Source: Bacteroidota bacterium (lineage in GTDB: Bacteria > Bacteroidota > Bacteroidia > NS11-12g > UBA955). From it: a DNA stretch of 64,000 bases. The translations under genes and the position numbers were made by a program. The stretch covers positions 37,253-101,252 of the forward strand of contig CAUJCT010000001.1 in assembly GCA_963169345.1 (NCBI GenBank), written 5' to 3'. This document shows, in pieces, positions 8,446-16,549 of the stretch. Position 1 is the stretch's first letter. Every line of letters begins with the position of its first letter. The notes beneath the pieces are model-generated. The model was not told the origin of the DNA and ran no database searches. It worked only from the letters and a program-made list of their open reading frames with translations.

Positions 8446-8662
8446 CTTAGACTTATGCATCGCGATCTGCTTGAGGCTGACAGGTAACGATGACGCCTAT
8501 GGAAGTGACAATAATGTTTCGAGTCATGAATTATGAGAATCTTTAAGAATATCGACAAGCTCTACGACTTAACGACTTAACAACTTAATAACTTAACAAC
8601 TTAACGACTTAACAACTTCTCTTTCACTTTTCCACTTTTTCTCTATATTGCAAGCCGAAACA
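8446..8662. repeat. intergenic sequence with period-9 ACTTAACGA tandem repeat
   Basis: From 8564 to 8617 a 9-nt word (ACTTAACGA/ACTTAACAA) is repeated about six times. Its reverse complement, GTTAAGTCG, forms similar runs near 34572, 35080, 48529, 48722 and 48951. The rest of the stretch shows no gene. Confidence 0.8.
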
Positions 8663-9418
8663 ATGAAAGACAGACGCTACATTATCAGCGGTGCTGGCAG
8701 TGGTATAGGCCGCGCTATTGCACTTAAACTGGCAAGTGAAGGTGCCGGTATTATTCTTGCCGGTCGCAATATGGAGAAACTTGAAGAGACTATGAAATTG
8801 CTTCCTAAAGGCAACCATCTAATCGTTTCTACCGATATTCGTATAAAGAAAAACTGTGAAGAGGTTTCTGAAATCTTAAATGGCACTCACCTGGATGGTA
8901 TAATTGCTAATGCCGGTGTTGGTGGTGAAAATTATTACGGAGAAAATGATCGCTGGGACGAAATTATTGATACCAATCTCAGTGGAACTTATCATTTTGT
9001 CAGCTCATTTCTCGAACAACTCAAAAACAGCAGAGGCGAACAAAAACATATTTTGGTTACATCATCAGTATTGGCTCGACTGGGTGTTAAAAATTACACT
9101 GCCTACTGTGCCTCAAAGGCAGGACTACTTGGTTTGATGCGTTCATGGGCTATGGAACTTGCAGAACACAATATTTTAGTCAATGCCATCAGTCCCGGAT
9201 GGGTCAATACCAATATGGCAAGAGAAGGCATGGAAGGCATTGCCAAAAGTATGGGCATCAGTTATGACGAATTTAAAAAACTGGCAATGCAAAGTGTACC
9301 ATTGGGCAGAATGGCTGAGCCAAATGAAATAGCCGATTTAGTACATTATCTGCTGACACAAAGTGCCATTACCGGACAGGTTGTAGATATTAATTGCGGA
9401 AGCGTGATGAGCAGTTAA
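8663..9418 (+). CDS. short-chain dehydrogenase/reductase (SDR)
   Basis: A 251-residue classical SDR, an NAD(P)-dependent oxidoreductase of the cytosol. Seen: the dinucleotide-binding SGAGSGIG motif near residues 9-16, 'ANAG' (NNAG equivalent), the catalytic Ser in 'LVTSSVLA', the YCASK (YxxxK) pair, and 'SPGWVNTNM' after it. The track ORF starts at TTG 8648; ATG 8663 is preferred because the glycine motif then falls at the usual distance from the N-terminus. It stands alone, converging on the TylF-like gene with 12 nt between stops. Substrate cannot be told from sequence; a 3-oxoacyl reductase-type role is possible but unsupported. Confidence 0.9.
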   Translation: MKDRRYIISGAGSGIGRAIALKLASEGAGIILAGRNMEKLEETMKLLPKGNHLIVSTDIRIKKNCEEVSEILNGTHLDGIIANAGVGGENYYGENDRWDEIIDTNLSGTYHFVSSFLEQLKNSRGEQKHILVTSSVLARLGVKNYTAYCASKAGLLGLMRSWAMELAEHNILVNAISPGWVNTNMAREGMEGIAKSMGISYDEFKKLAMQSVPLGRMAEPNEIADLVHYLLTQSAITGQVVDINCGSVMSS

Positions 9419-9430
9419 ACTCTGATAAAA

Positions 9431-10165
9431 TTATTTCACAACAACAAATGCTGTTTGATAGTAATTATTAACAGCACCAATCAATTTAAATTCTCTGTAA
9501 AATGTCTTTTGATAAATGCTCAATGCGTAATACTCGTGATTAGGCACATTAAATTCGTCAAAGAAAACAAGGTCACCGGGTTTTATAAATTCGTTAAGTG
9601 TTGAGAGAGCATAAAGAGTAGATGAGAATAAATCGGCATCCAGATGCACGACTTTTTTTCTGCCTTTATCCATGGGATGAGATTTTAAAAAACCCGGTAA
9701 AGTATCCTGAAACAACCCTTTAATAAAGTGTACTCTATTGTCTTCGAAGTTAGGCATATCGGCACTCATGGCACCTTTTTTAAATGCCAGGCCCCAATCT
9801 TCAGGCAAACCTTCGAATGTATCAAAACCGTAGAATCGGGTGGATGGATTTTGGTTATTTTGAATCCACCACTGCATAGATTCACCTCTGCATACACCAA
9901 ATTCGAGATAATCAAATTCCCCTTCCTTCAACCCATGTTTGGACATCACATCCGCGTATAAATTGTACCTGCGTTTATGGTCTCTGGTCCAGGTAAAGAA
10001 GTCATTAAACATTGACTTATCATTGTTTTTGGCAATGAATTTGGTCAGACCAAGAATATTGTGAAAAAACAAGGTAGGATGACTTAAAAATCCAAGCCAG
10101 GTACCTGGTCGTGCGAGTAACACGAGGCCTTTAGCAGTTACATTCAGTGTTTTGAGAAAACTCAT
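9431..10165 (-). CDS. TylF/MycF-like class I SAM-dependent methyltransferase
   Basis: A 244-residue protein of the TylF (macrocin O-methyltransferase-like) family. Seen: the SAM motif 'YLEFGVCRGESM', a following acidic loop 'FYGFDTFEGLPEDWG', the 'HLDADLFSSTLYALSTL' metal/catalytic region and 'DLVFFDEFNVP'. Such proteins methylate sugar or polyketide hydroxyls in some pathways, but many Bacteroidota members sit alone. It lies 36 nt downstream of the deoxyhypusine-synthase-like gene and is probably co-transcribed with it. Target unknown. Confidence 0.83.
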   Translation of the reverse strand: MSFLKTLNVTAKGLVLLARPGTWLGFLSHPTLFFHNILGLTKFIAKNNDKSMFNDFFTWTRDHKRRYNLYADVMSKHGLKEGEFDYLEFGVCRGESMQWWIQNNQNPSTRFYGFDTFEGLPEDWGLAFKKGAMSADMPNFEDNRVHFIKGLFQDTLPGFLKSHPMDKGRKKVVHLDADLFSSTLYALSTLNEFIKPGDLVFFDEFNVPNHEYYALSIYQKTFYREFKLIGAVNNYYQTAFVVVK

Positions 10166-10201
10166 TATAGTTGCGGGGGTTATGATAAACGTTCAGTTGA
10201 A

Positions 10202-11176
10202 TTACCAGCCTAAAATCCAGGCGAAGATTAAAGGAGCTACAATAGTTGCATCACTTTCAACGATAAATTTAGGTGTATGAATATCCAGTTTTCCCCAGGT
10301 TATTTTTTCGTTAGGAACAGCACCTGAATAAGAGCCATAGCTGGTTGTAGAATCAGAAATCTGGCAGAAATAACTCCAGAAAGGCACATCATGCCATTCT
10401 AAGTCCTGATACATCATTGGTACAACACAAATTGGGAAATCACCTGCTATACCACCACCAATCTGGAAGAAACCTACACCTTTACCGGCACTGTTGTTTC
10501 TGTACCAATCGGCCAGCCATACCATGTATTCGATACCACTTTTCATAGTTGAAGCTTTAAGTTCGCCTTTGATGACATAACTGGCAAATATATTACCCAT
10601 TGTACTGTCTTCCCAGCCTGGAACAACGATAGGGATATTCTTTTCGGCAGCGGCCAGCATCCAGCTGTTTTTCGGATCAATCTCATAGTATTGTTCAAGG
10701 TCGCCACTCAGCAACATTTTATACATGAATTCATGCGGAAAGAACCTTTCACCTTTATCATCCGCATCTTTCCAAACTTTGTGAATGTGTTTTTGCAAAC
10801 GTCTGAATGCTTCTTCTTCAGGAATGCAGGTATCAGTTACTCTGTTGTAATGATTTTCGAGCAAATCCCATTCCTCCTGAGGACTGAGGTCGCGGTAGTT
10901 TGGAACTCTTTTATAGTGACTGTGAGCAACAAGATTCATGATATCCTCTTCGAGATTGGCACCGGTACAGCTGATGATATCTACCTTATCCTGACGAATC
11001 ATTTCAGCAAGTGACAAACCTAATTCAGCAGTACTCATAGCACCTGCAAGAGTAATCATCATTTTACCACCTTCGATTAAGTGGGTTTCATATCCTTTGG
11101 CAGCGTCCATAAGTGCAGCTGCATTAAAATGTCTGTAGTGATGCTCGATGTATTGAGATACAGGTCCTTTGTTCAT
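10202..11176 (-). CDS. deoxyhypusine synthase family protein
   Basis: A 324-residue homologue of eukaryotic/archaeal deoxyhypusine synthase, which joins the aminobutyl group of spermidine to a lysine of eIF5A using NAD. Seen: 'GGKMMITLAGAMSTAELG' near the NAD site, 'ISCTGANLEEDI', 'PIVVPGWEDSTMGN', 'VGFFQIGGGIAGDF' and 'NEKITWGKLD', whose Lys matches the catalytic enzyme-imine lysine of the family. Bacteria lack eIF5A, and characterised bacterial relatives make homospermidine, so polyamine synthesis is the best guess. The lysine and the glycine loops look intact. A TAnnTTYG box lies 17 nt upstream. Confidence 0.9.
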   Translation of the reverse strand: MNKGPVSQYIEHHYRHFNAAALMDAAKGYETHLIEGGKMMITLAGAMSTAELGLSLAEMIRQDKVDIISCTGANLEEDIMNLVAHSHYKRVPNYRDLSPQEEWDLLENHYNRVTDTCIPEEEAFRRLQKHIHKVWKDADDKGERFFPHEFMYKMLLSGDLEQYYEIDPKNSWMLAAAEKNIPIVVPGWEDSTMGNIFASYVIKGELKASTMKSGIEYMVWLADWYRNNSAGKGVGFFQIGGGIAGDFPICVVPMMYQDLEWHDVPFWSYFCQISDSTTSYGSYSGAVPNEKITWGKLDIHTPKFIVESDATIVAPLIFAWILGW

Positions 11177-11193
11177 TTCTAAAAAATTTGTCG

Positions 11194-11201
11194 CGAATAT
11201 A
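11194..11201 (-). promoter_or_regulatory. -7 box for deoxyhypusine-synthase-like gene
   Basis: TATATTCG on the minus strand (TAnnTTYG), 17 nt before the ATG at 11176. Confidence 0.5.
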
Positions 11202-11302
11202 ATAGAAATTAATGAGGACTGTATGATGTAAAAACAAGCAAAAAGCAGGGGAAAAACTTACTGGATAAATAAATCAATTATCCAATTAAAATATACGATA
11301 GA

Positions 11303-12673
11303 TTAACCATTCACAGCATCAATCACATCGTATTTTGTAATGATGTGAACATTGCCTCCCAGGTCGGTCATTAAAACTGCCTGATTGTTTTTATTGATTA
11401 ATTTAGAAACTTGTTGAATTTCAGTATCCGGTTTAACCATTGGAAAAGGTTTTTGCATCACCTTGTCAATATTGGCAGATTTCAAATCTGGTTGATCAAC
11501 AAGAGTTTCAAACAAATACGAGTCATTCAGAGAACCCACAAATTCACCGGCATCATTCACTACCGGAATTTGAGAAATATCAAACTTTTTCATCATTTGA
11601 TAGGCGTCGTTTACTGACTGACTGGATTTGACTGTGACCAGTTTTTGGTTCTTATGATTTTGAATCAGGTCGATAGCTGTAGCTGCTTTTTTAGATTCAA
11701 TGAAACCTCTTTCTCTCATCCAGTCTTCATTGAACATTTTACCCAGATATCTTGTACCATGATCGTGAAAAATCACCACAACAACATCGTCTTTTTTGAA
11801 TTTATTTTTCATTTGCAGGAGACCGCCAATAGCAGCTCCGGCACTGTTCCCTACAAATATGCCTTCCATTCTCGGTATGAGTCGGGTGTAAATAGCAGCA
11901 TTTTTATCTGTAACTTTTTCAAAATGATCTATGATACTAAAATCGACATTGGCCGGAAGGAAGTCCTCTCCTATTCCTTCAGTGATGTAAGGGTAAATTT
12001 CCTCTTTATCAAAAACACCTGTTTCCTTGTATTTTTTAAAAACTGAACCGTAAGTATCGATGCCAAATATTTTAATATTGGGATTTTTTTCTTTCAAGTA
12101 TTTTCCTGTACCACATATAGTACCGCCGGTTCCAACACCTACTACCAGATGGGTGATTTTACCTTCAGTTTGTTCCCAGATTTCAGGTCCTGTTGATTCA
12201 TAATGTGCCAAAGAGTTACTAGGATTGTCATATTGATTGGGTTTCCAACTGTTGGGTACTTCGTCCACCAGGCGAGATGAAACAGAATAATATGAACGAG
12301 GGTCTTCGGGTTCAACATCTGTAGGACAAACTATGACTTCGGCTCCAAATGCTTTGAGTGCATCTACCTTTTCACGACTTTGTTTATCAGTAGTAGTGAA
12401 GATACATTTATAGCCTTTAATAACGGCAGCAATTGCCAGCCCCATACCGGTATTACCGCTGGTTCCTTCAATAATGGTTCCACCTGGTTTAAGCTGACCG
12501 GATTTTTCGGCATCTTCAATCATTTTGAGCGCCATTCTATCCTTAATGCTATTGCCAGGATTGGTTGTTTCAATCTTTGCCAAAACAGTACATGGCAAAT
12601 CCGCCACAATTTTATTAAGTTTAACCAATGGCGTATTGCCAATAGTTTCCAGAATATTGTTAAAGTAGGACAT
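11303..12673 (-). CDS. PLP-dependent cystathionine beta-synthase / cysteine synthase with CBS domain pair
   Basis: A 456-residue fold-type II PLP enzyme. The catalytic domain (about 1-325) has the Schiff-base Lys44 in 'NSIKDRM', the substrate loop 'EGTSGNTGMG' and the phosphate loop 'GVGTGGTICGTGKYL'. Residues about 337-456 form two CBS domains ('SQIPVVNDAGEFVGSL', 'NNQAVLMTDLGGNVHIIT'), which typically bind adenosyl ligands and regulate activity. This architecture is that of cystathionine beta-synthase without the heme-binding N-terminus; a cysteine synthase activity cannot be excluded. The -7 box ends 5 nt before ATG. It is divergent from the secreted unknown at 12780. Confidence 0.92.
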   Translation of the reverse strand: MSYFNNILETIGNTPLVKLNKIVADLPCTVLAKIETTNPGNSIKDRMALKMIEDAEKSGQLKPGGTIIEGTSGNTGMGLAIAAVIKGYKCIFTTTDKQSREKVDALKAFGAEVIVCPTDVEPEDPRSYYSVSSRLVDEVPNSWKPNQYDNPSNSLAHYESTGPEIWEQTEGKITHLVVGVGTGGTICGTGKYLKEKNPNIKIFGIDTYGSVFKKYKETGVFDKEEIYPYITEGIGEDFLPANVDFSIIDHFEKVTDKNAAIYTRLIPRMEGIFVGNSAGAAIGGLLQMKNKFKKDDVVVVIFHDHGTRYLGKMFNEDWMRERGFIESKKAATAIDLIQNHKNQKLVTVKSSQSVNDAYQMMKKFDISQIPVVNDAGEFVGSLNDSYLFETLVDQPDLKSANIDKVMQKPFPMVKPDTEIQQVSKLINKNNQAVLMTDLGGNVHIITKYDVIDAVNG

Positions 12674-12678
12674 TGGGG

Positions 12679-12686
12679 CAAAGATA
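12679..12686 (-). promoter_or_regulatory. -7 box for CBS-domain PLP enzyme
   Basis: TATCTTTG on the minus strand, exact consensus, ends 5 nt before the ATG; predicts a leaderless message. Confidence 0.6.
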
Positions 12687-12725
12687 ATGAAAGTTCCGAT
12701 TTGAGTTGGAGTAAAAGGTGTGCTC

Positions 12726-12733
12726 TAAATTTG
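12726..12733 (+). promoter_or_regulatory. -7 box for secreted protein gene
   Basis: TAAATTTG, exact consensus, with TTTG at 12700-12703 about 22 nt upstream as a possible -33 element. It is 46 nt before ATG 12780. Confidence 0.5.
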
Positions 12734-12779
12734 GCAGTTTGCCTATTTTTCTATTTATTTGAAGTTTATCCATAAGATT

Positions 12780-14387
12780 ATGAAGCATTTCAAATTACTT
12801 TTCCTATTGCTCTGCGTTTCATTTGGTCGCAACACAGAGGCTCAAAATTTTGACATCCAAAGTTTCGAATTAAAGTACAAATACGTTTATTATACGTTTA
12901 CCATCGGCAATTATTACTACTTCAAAAACTACAACAATGAATTTATCAGGGTAAATAAAAACTCCCCAAGTAAAATTGAAGAATTTACAATAAAACCGGA
13001 TTCAGATGATGAGGCTATGATTTCATTATTTGAAACAAATGGTAAAATTTTTGGTATAGCTACTTACACAGAAGATAAGGTGAAGAGCGTAGCTAAATCA
13101 TCTACCACAAGCTCAACAAAGTCAAGTACAACAACCTCAAATACCAGTACAACCAGTACTGTAAGGTTCAGAACAAAGATTTATTTATACTTATACGATG
13201 AAATGGGTAATAAAGTAAAGAAAGTATTTCAAAAGGTGAATAAAACTGACTCATTTGAAATAGACTATAAATACAATTTTGATGATGAGATTGTTTATAT
13301 CTATCAAAAAGATTCGGTCATTCAGGCTTATGGCTTTGATTTAAACGAAAAATCAAACAAAAAATTACCTAAGTACCACTCAACTGAAGGTTCTACATAT
13401 AATTTCCTGGATGCTTTTAAAGTCCTTTTCAAAAATTTAAACATCAATTTCGGTTTGGATGCAGATTTATCATTTCTGAATACGGGTCTTTTTGACACTA
13501 CTAAATTTGAGCATTACGCTGTGAGTTATATGAAGAATGAGAAGGAAATGGCTCATTTTGATAAGTATTACACCAATTTAACCGTTCATACCAATAATGA
13601 AGGTAAATTAGGTAAAGAAATAGAAGTTGATTTAGGCTCTGATAAGTTAATTGTTGAAGCGGAATACAGAATTCTAAAAAACACCAATATACTTATATTT
13701 GGTAAATACATGGAAAAAACCACCTCAGCAAATCCAATGTATGGTATCTTCTCCTGTGTTTTAAATAAGAGTCTCGATTTTGTAAAAGATGTACAGACTC
13801 AGGAATTGACCAGGGTCAACAATGAAGGTCCTGTTGTTTTAAACAGATATGTTGGTTTTATTTTAACTAAACTGCACATGCCAAAGAAAGCCTTTCATAT
13901 TAAAAAATCTGAAGAGGAAATGTTTATTAGCACCCATCAGGTGACATTTAAAAACTTTGTTGACCATATTTACGTTTTAAGAGTAAGTGAGACAGGCGAA
14001 ATGGATATCAATCAAATTGGCACAAACACTGCCACTTCAAAAAGCGCACCTGACTATCACGCTGCATTCAAACTTAAAAATAAAATCATCTTTTATTTCT
14101 ACGATAACCCTGAAAACATCAATAACAAAGCGACTGACATGACTTGCAAGATGACAAAACCAGGTAAAAAAAGCAATTTATTAGTAGCCTGTTATTACGA
14201 TTATGTCAATAATGAATTCAGTCAGAAGTTCACCGTATCCGACAGAAAAACGCTTAAAGTTTGTCCTGTTTTAAGTGATAGTTATATCAATACAGATGAG
14301 GAGAATGGCGTATACACCAGTTTCTTCCTTGGCAAAGACAAAAAAGGTAATATTAAAAAGATGTATTTGATTAAATACGGCGAATAA
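12780..14387 (+). CDS. secreted protein of unknown function with Ser/Thr-rich linker
   Basis: Not recognised. ATG 12780 gives a clear signal peptide (KLLFLLLCVSFG...TEAQ) and 535 residues; the track's TTG 12759 adds a poor N-terminus. After about 90 residues comes a low-complexity linker made almost only of Ser, Thr and Lys (about 107-130). The rest is Lys/Asn-rich with alternating hydrophobic residues, suggesting beta-structure. No T9SS C-terminal domain or catalytic motif was found, so a periplasmic or surface location is inferred from the signal peptide alone. It has its own promoter and ends at a bidirectional terminator. Confidence 0.8.
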   Translation: MKHFKLLFLLLCVSFGRNTEAQNFDIQSFELKYKYVYYTFTIGNYYYFKNYNNEFIRVNKNSPSKIEEFTIKPDSDDEAMISLFETNGKIFGIATYTEDKVKSVAKSSTTSSTKSSTTTSNTSTTSTVRFRTKIYLYLYDEMGNKVKKVFQKVNKTDSFEIDYKYNFDDEIVYIYQKDSVIQAYGFDLNEKSNKKLPKYHSTEGSTYNFLDAFKVLFKNLNINFGLDADLSFLNTGLFDTTKFEHYAVSYMKNEKEMAHFDKYYTNLTVHTNNEGKLGKEIEVDLGSDKLIVEAEYRILKNTNILIFGKYMEKTTSANPMYGIFSCVLNKSLDFVKDVQTQELTRVNNEGPVVLNRYVGFILTKLHMPKKAFHIKKSEEEMFISTHQVTFKNFVDHIYVLRVSETGEMDINQIGTNTATSKSAPDYHAAFKLKNKIIFYFYDNPENINNKATDMTCKMTKPGKKSNLLVACYYDYVNNEFSQKFTVSDRKTLKVCPVLSDSYINTDEENGVYTSFFLGKDKKGNIKKMYLIKYGE

Positions 14388-14425
14388 TTTCAGCCATACA
14401 TTTTGTTCAACAGAATGAATAAAAT

Positions 14426-14459
14426 AAAAAAGCACTTAATATTGATTAAGTGCTTTTTT
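14426..14459. terminator. bidirectional Rho-independent terminator
   Basis: A perfect 15-bp stem (AAAAAAGCACTTAAT / ATTAAGTGCTTTTTT) with loop ATTG between two convergent genes; either strand gives a stem followed by T residues. Confidence 0.93.
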
Positions 14460-14491
14460 GTTTTAAGACTATTTTAATAAAGTATTGAACC

Positions 14492-15907
14492 TTACTTAGT
14501 CAGTATTTCTTTAGTGCCATTCAACTGATACAATTTTTGAGCAATTTCAGCTTGTTCATCACTCCATGCATTGTATTTGCGAACAGTTTCGCTAATTTCA
14601 CTTAAGTATCTGTTGCGTGAAGGCGGTATGATAAAGACTTTCTCACTCATTTCATCAGAAGCCTGGTAATGTGAATTGAATCCTGCCCCTGTTTTACTAT
14701 CAATTAAGTCGAGCAGATTGCGGTAAAGGGTATTCATTCCCGGATCGTTGAACTGAGAAGCAATCGTTCCATAAACCGGCATTTGATCAGGATCAACATC
14801 AAAACGTTTATGATTGCGTTGGTACTGCTTCTTAACATCTCTCAATGCATCTGCAGCTCCTTTTTTATCGAATTTATTGACAGCAATGATATCAGCAAAA
14901 TCGAGCATGTCAATTTTTTCCAGCTGAGTTGCAGCGCCATATTCAGGAGTCATTACATACATAGCCACATTGCTGTGTTCTGTTATTTCAGTATCACTTT
15001 GACCAATACCGCTGGTTTCCAGAATAATCAAATCAAATCCTGCAGCTTTGAGAATTAAAATGGCATCATCCACATGTTTACTCAAAGCCAGATTACTTTG
15101 TCTTGTAGCGAGCGAACGCATGTAAACTCTGTTATTTCTGATGCTGTTCATACGAATTCTGTCGCCCAATAAAGCGCCACCTGTTTTTCTTTTGCTAGGG
15201 TCAACGGATATGATAGCGATGGTTTTATCTTTCATATCAAACAGGAATCTTCTGACAAACTCGTCAACAAGACTACTTTTACCAGCGCCACCGGTACCAG
15301 TAATACCTAATACAGGAACATTTTTATTAGATGCTGCGATATGGTCGTTTATGGTATTGCGGTATTTGGCAAATTCCTCCGGATTATTTTCAGCACAGGA
15401 AATGGTTTTGGCAATATAAGTAGGATTTTTGGCCAATATTTCTTCCAGTTTGAAATCGATGTTCTGACCAGTAGCAAAATCGGCTTTTTGAACCAGATCA
15501 TTGATCATACCTTGCAATCCAAGAGCACGGCCATCGTCTGGGTGATAGAGTTTCGTAATACCATAAGCTTCGAGGTCACTGATTTCTTCGGGAAGAATAG
15601 TACCTCCACCACCACCAAATATTTTAATATGACCGGCACCTTTTTGCTGCAATAAATCGTACATATATTTAAAGTACTCATTATGCCCGCCCTGATAGCT
15701 TGTCATAGCAATGGCATTGGCATCTTCCTGAATAGCGGTATCCACTACTTCTTCGGCACTGCGGTCGTGACCAAGGTGAATGACTTCGCAGCCTGTGGAC
15801 TGGATGATACGTCTCATAACATTGATGGCAGCATCGTGACCATCGAAAAGAGAAGCGGCAGTTACTATTCTGACTTTGTGCTTAGGTTGGTATACAGTAT
15901 CTTGCAT
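14492..15907 (-). CDS. B12-binding domain fused to MeaB/MeaI-type GTPase (IcmF N-terminal half)
   Basis: A 471-residue protein with the order of the first half of IcmF, the fused isobutyryl-CoA mutase. Residues about 10-150 are a cobalamin-binding Rossmann domain ([15 protein letters not shown], 'MTSYQGGH', '[10 protein letters not shown]'). Residues about 190-440 are a G-protein chaperone domain with the P-loop [12 protein letters not shown] and 'NKFDKKGA'. The end ('[17 protein letters not shown]') corresponds to the start of the IcmF linker, after which the large mutase domain should follow. Instead there is a stop and a perfect terminator. It may act with a separately encoded mutase subunit, loading or guarding its adenosylcobalamin. 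Its -7 box lies 19 nt upstream. Confidence 0.87.
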   Translation of the reverse strand: MQDTVYQPKHKVRIVTAASLFDGHDAAINVMRRIIQSTGCEVIHLGHDRSAEEVVDTAIQEDANAIAMTSYQGGHNEYFKYMYDLLQQKGAGHIKIFGGGGGTILPEEISDLEAYGITKLYHPDDGRALGLQGMINDLVQKADFATGQNIDFKLEEILAKNPTYIAKTISCAENNPEEFAKYRNTINDHIAASNKNVPVLGITGTGGAGKSSLVDEFVRRFLFDMKDKTIAIISVDPSKRKTGGALLGDRIRMNSIRNNRVYMRSLATRQSNLALSKHVDDAILILKAAGFDLIILETSGIGQSDTEITEHSNVAMYVMTPEYGAATQLEKIDMLDFADIIAVNKFDKKGAADALRDVKKQYQRNHKRFDVDPDQMPVYGTIASQFNDPGMNTLYRNLLDLIDSKTGAGFNSHYQASDEMSEKVFIIPPSRNRYLSEISETVRKYNAWSDEQAEIAQKLYQLNGTKEILTK

Positions 15908-15926
15908 GGATTAAGAATGTACGCCG

Positions 15927-15934
15927 CAAAAGTA
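15927..15934 (-). promoter_or_regulatory. -7 box for B12/GTPase gene
   Basis: TACTTTTG on the minus strand, exact TAnnTTTG match, 19 nt before the ATG. Confidence 0.5.
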
Positions 15935-16042
15935 CAAAATTATAGGCAAAGAGGACAACATTCCTCTTCAGATAAAAAAATGTAAAATTTTTAAGCTTAT
16001 TTGAAACTTTTTAAGCTTTCATGGAACTTATAGACAAGCTGA

Positions 16043-16549
16043 TTGGATAAAGAAACAAAAGATAGCGTTTTTAAAGGATTGTATTTACAGCATTACAAAG
16101 AACTGGAGCGGTATTGCAGAGCCATGTTCCCGGATGATGATTTAGCTAAAGACCTGCTATCGGAAACCATATCCAAAGCTTACCAGAATTTTGAGAGAAT
16201 CAAAGATGTTAACAGTTTTAAAGCTTATGTATTTGGCATTTGTCGGAATCTGTTCAAAAAGCATATTCGAGACAGAAAGTACTTTGAGAATCTAGCTATT
16301 GCAGAACATATTCCGGCTGAAATGCCCGGAGATAAAGCTGAAATAGACAGATTATACAAAGCACTGGCAATGCTGGATGATAAGCAGAGAGAGATCATTA
16401 CTTTATTTGAACTGACAGGTTTTAAACTGCAGGAAATCGCCGACATGTTGGAAATGCCCGTCAATACAGTAAAAACTCATCTCAGTAGAGGAAAGGAAAA
16501 ACTTCGATTGATTCTTAAAGAAGAAAACATTTCAACCAGTAAAACATGA
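16043..16549 (+). CDS. ECF-type RNA polymerase sigma factor
   Basis: A 168-residue sigma-70-family protein of the ECF group. Region 2 spans about 10-80 ('DLAKDLLSETISKAYQNFERI', 'FKAYVFGICRNLFKKHIRD', a core-binding and -10 recognition segment). Region 4 spans about 105-160 with the helix-turn-helix 'LQEIADMLEMPVNTVKTHLSRG'. The start must be TTG 16043: the codon before is TGA, and the next ATG would delete part of region 2. It overlaps the next gene by 4 nt (ATGA), the usual layout of a sigma factor and its membrane-bound regulator. Confidence 0.93.
   Translation: MDKETKDSVFKGLYLQHYKELERYCRAMFPDDDLAKDLLSETISKAYQNFERIKDVNSFKAYVFGICRNLFKKHIRDRKYFENLAIAEHIPAEMPGDKAEIDRLYKALAMLDDKQREIITLFELTGFKLQEIADMLEMPVNTVKTHLSRGKEKLRLILKEENISTSKT

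Noticed and set aside
6723-8662. Insertion sequence or transposon in the first repeat island
   Set aside because: No transposase, terminal inverted repeats with target duplication or integrase motif was found; only the GxxExxY gene and repeats.
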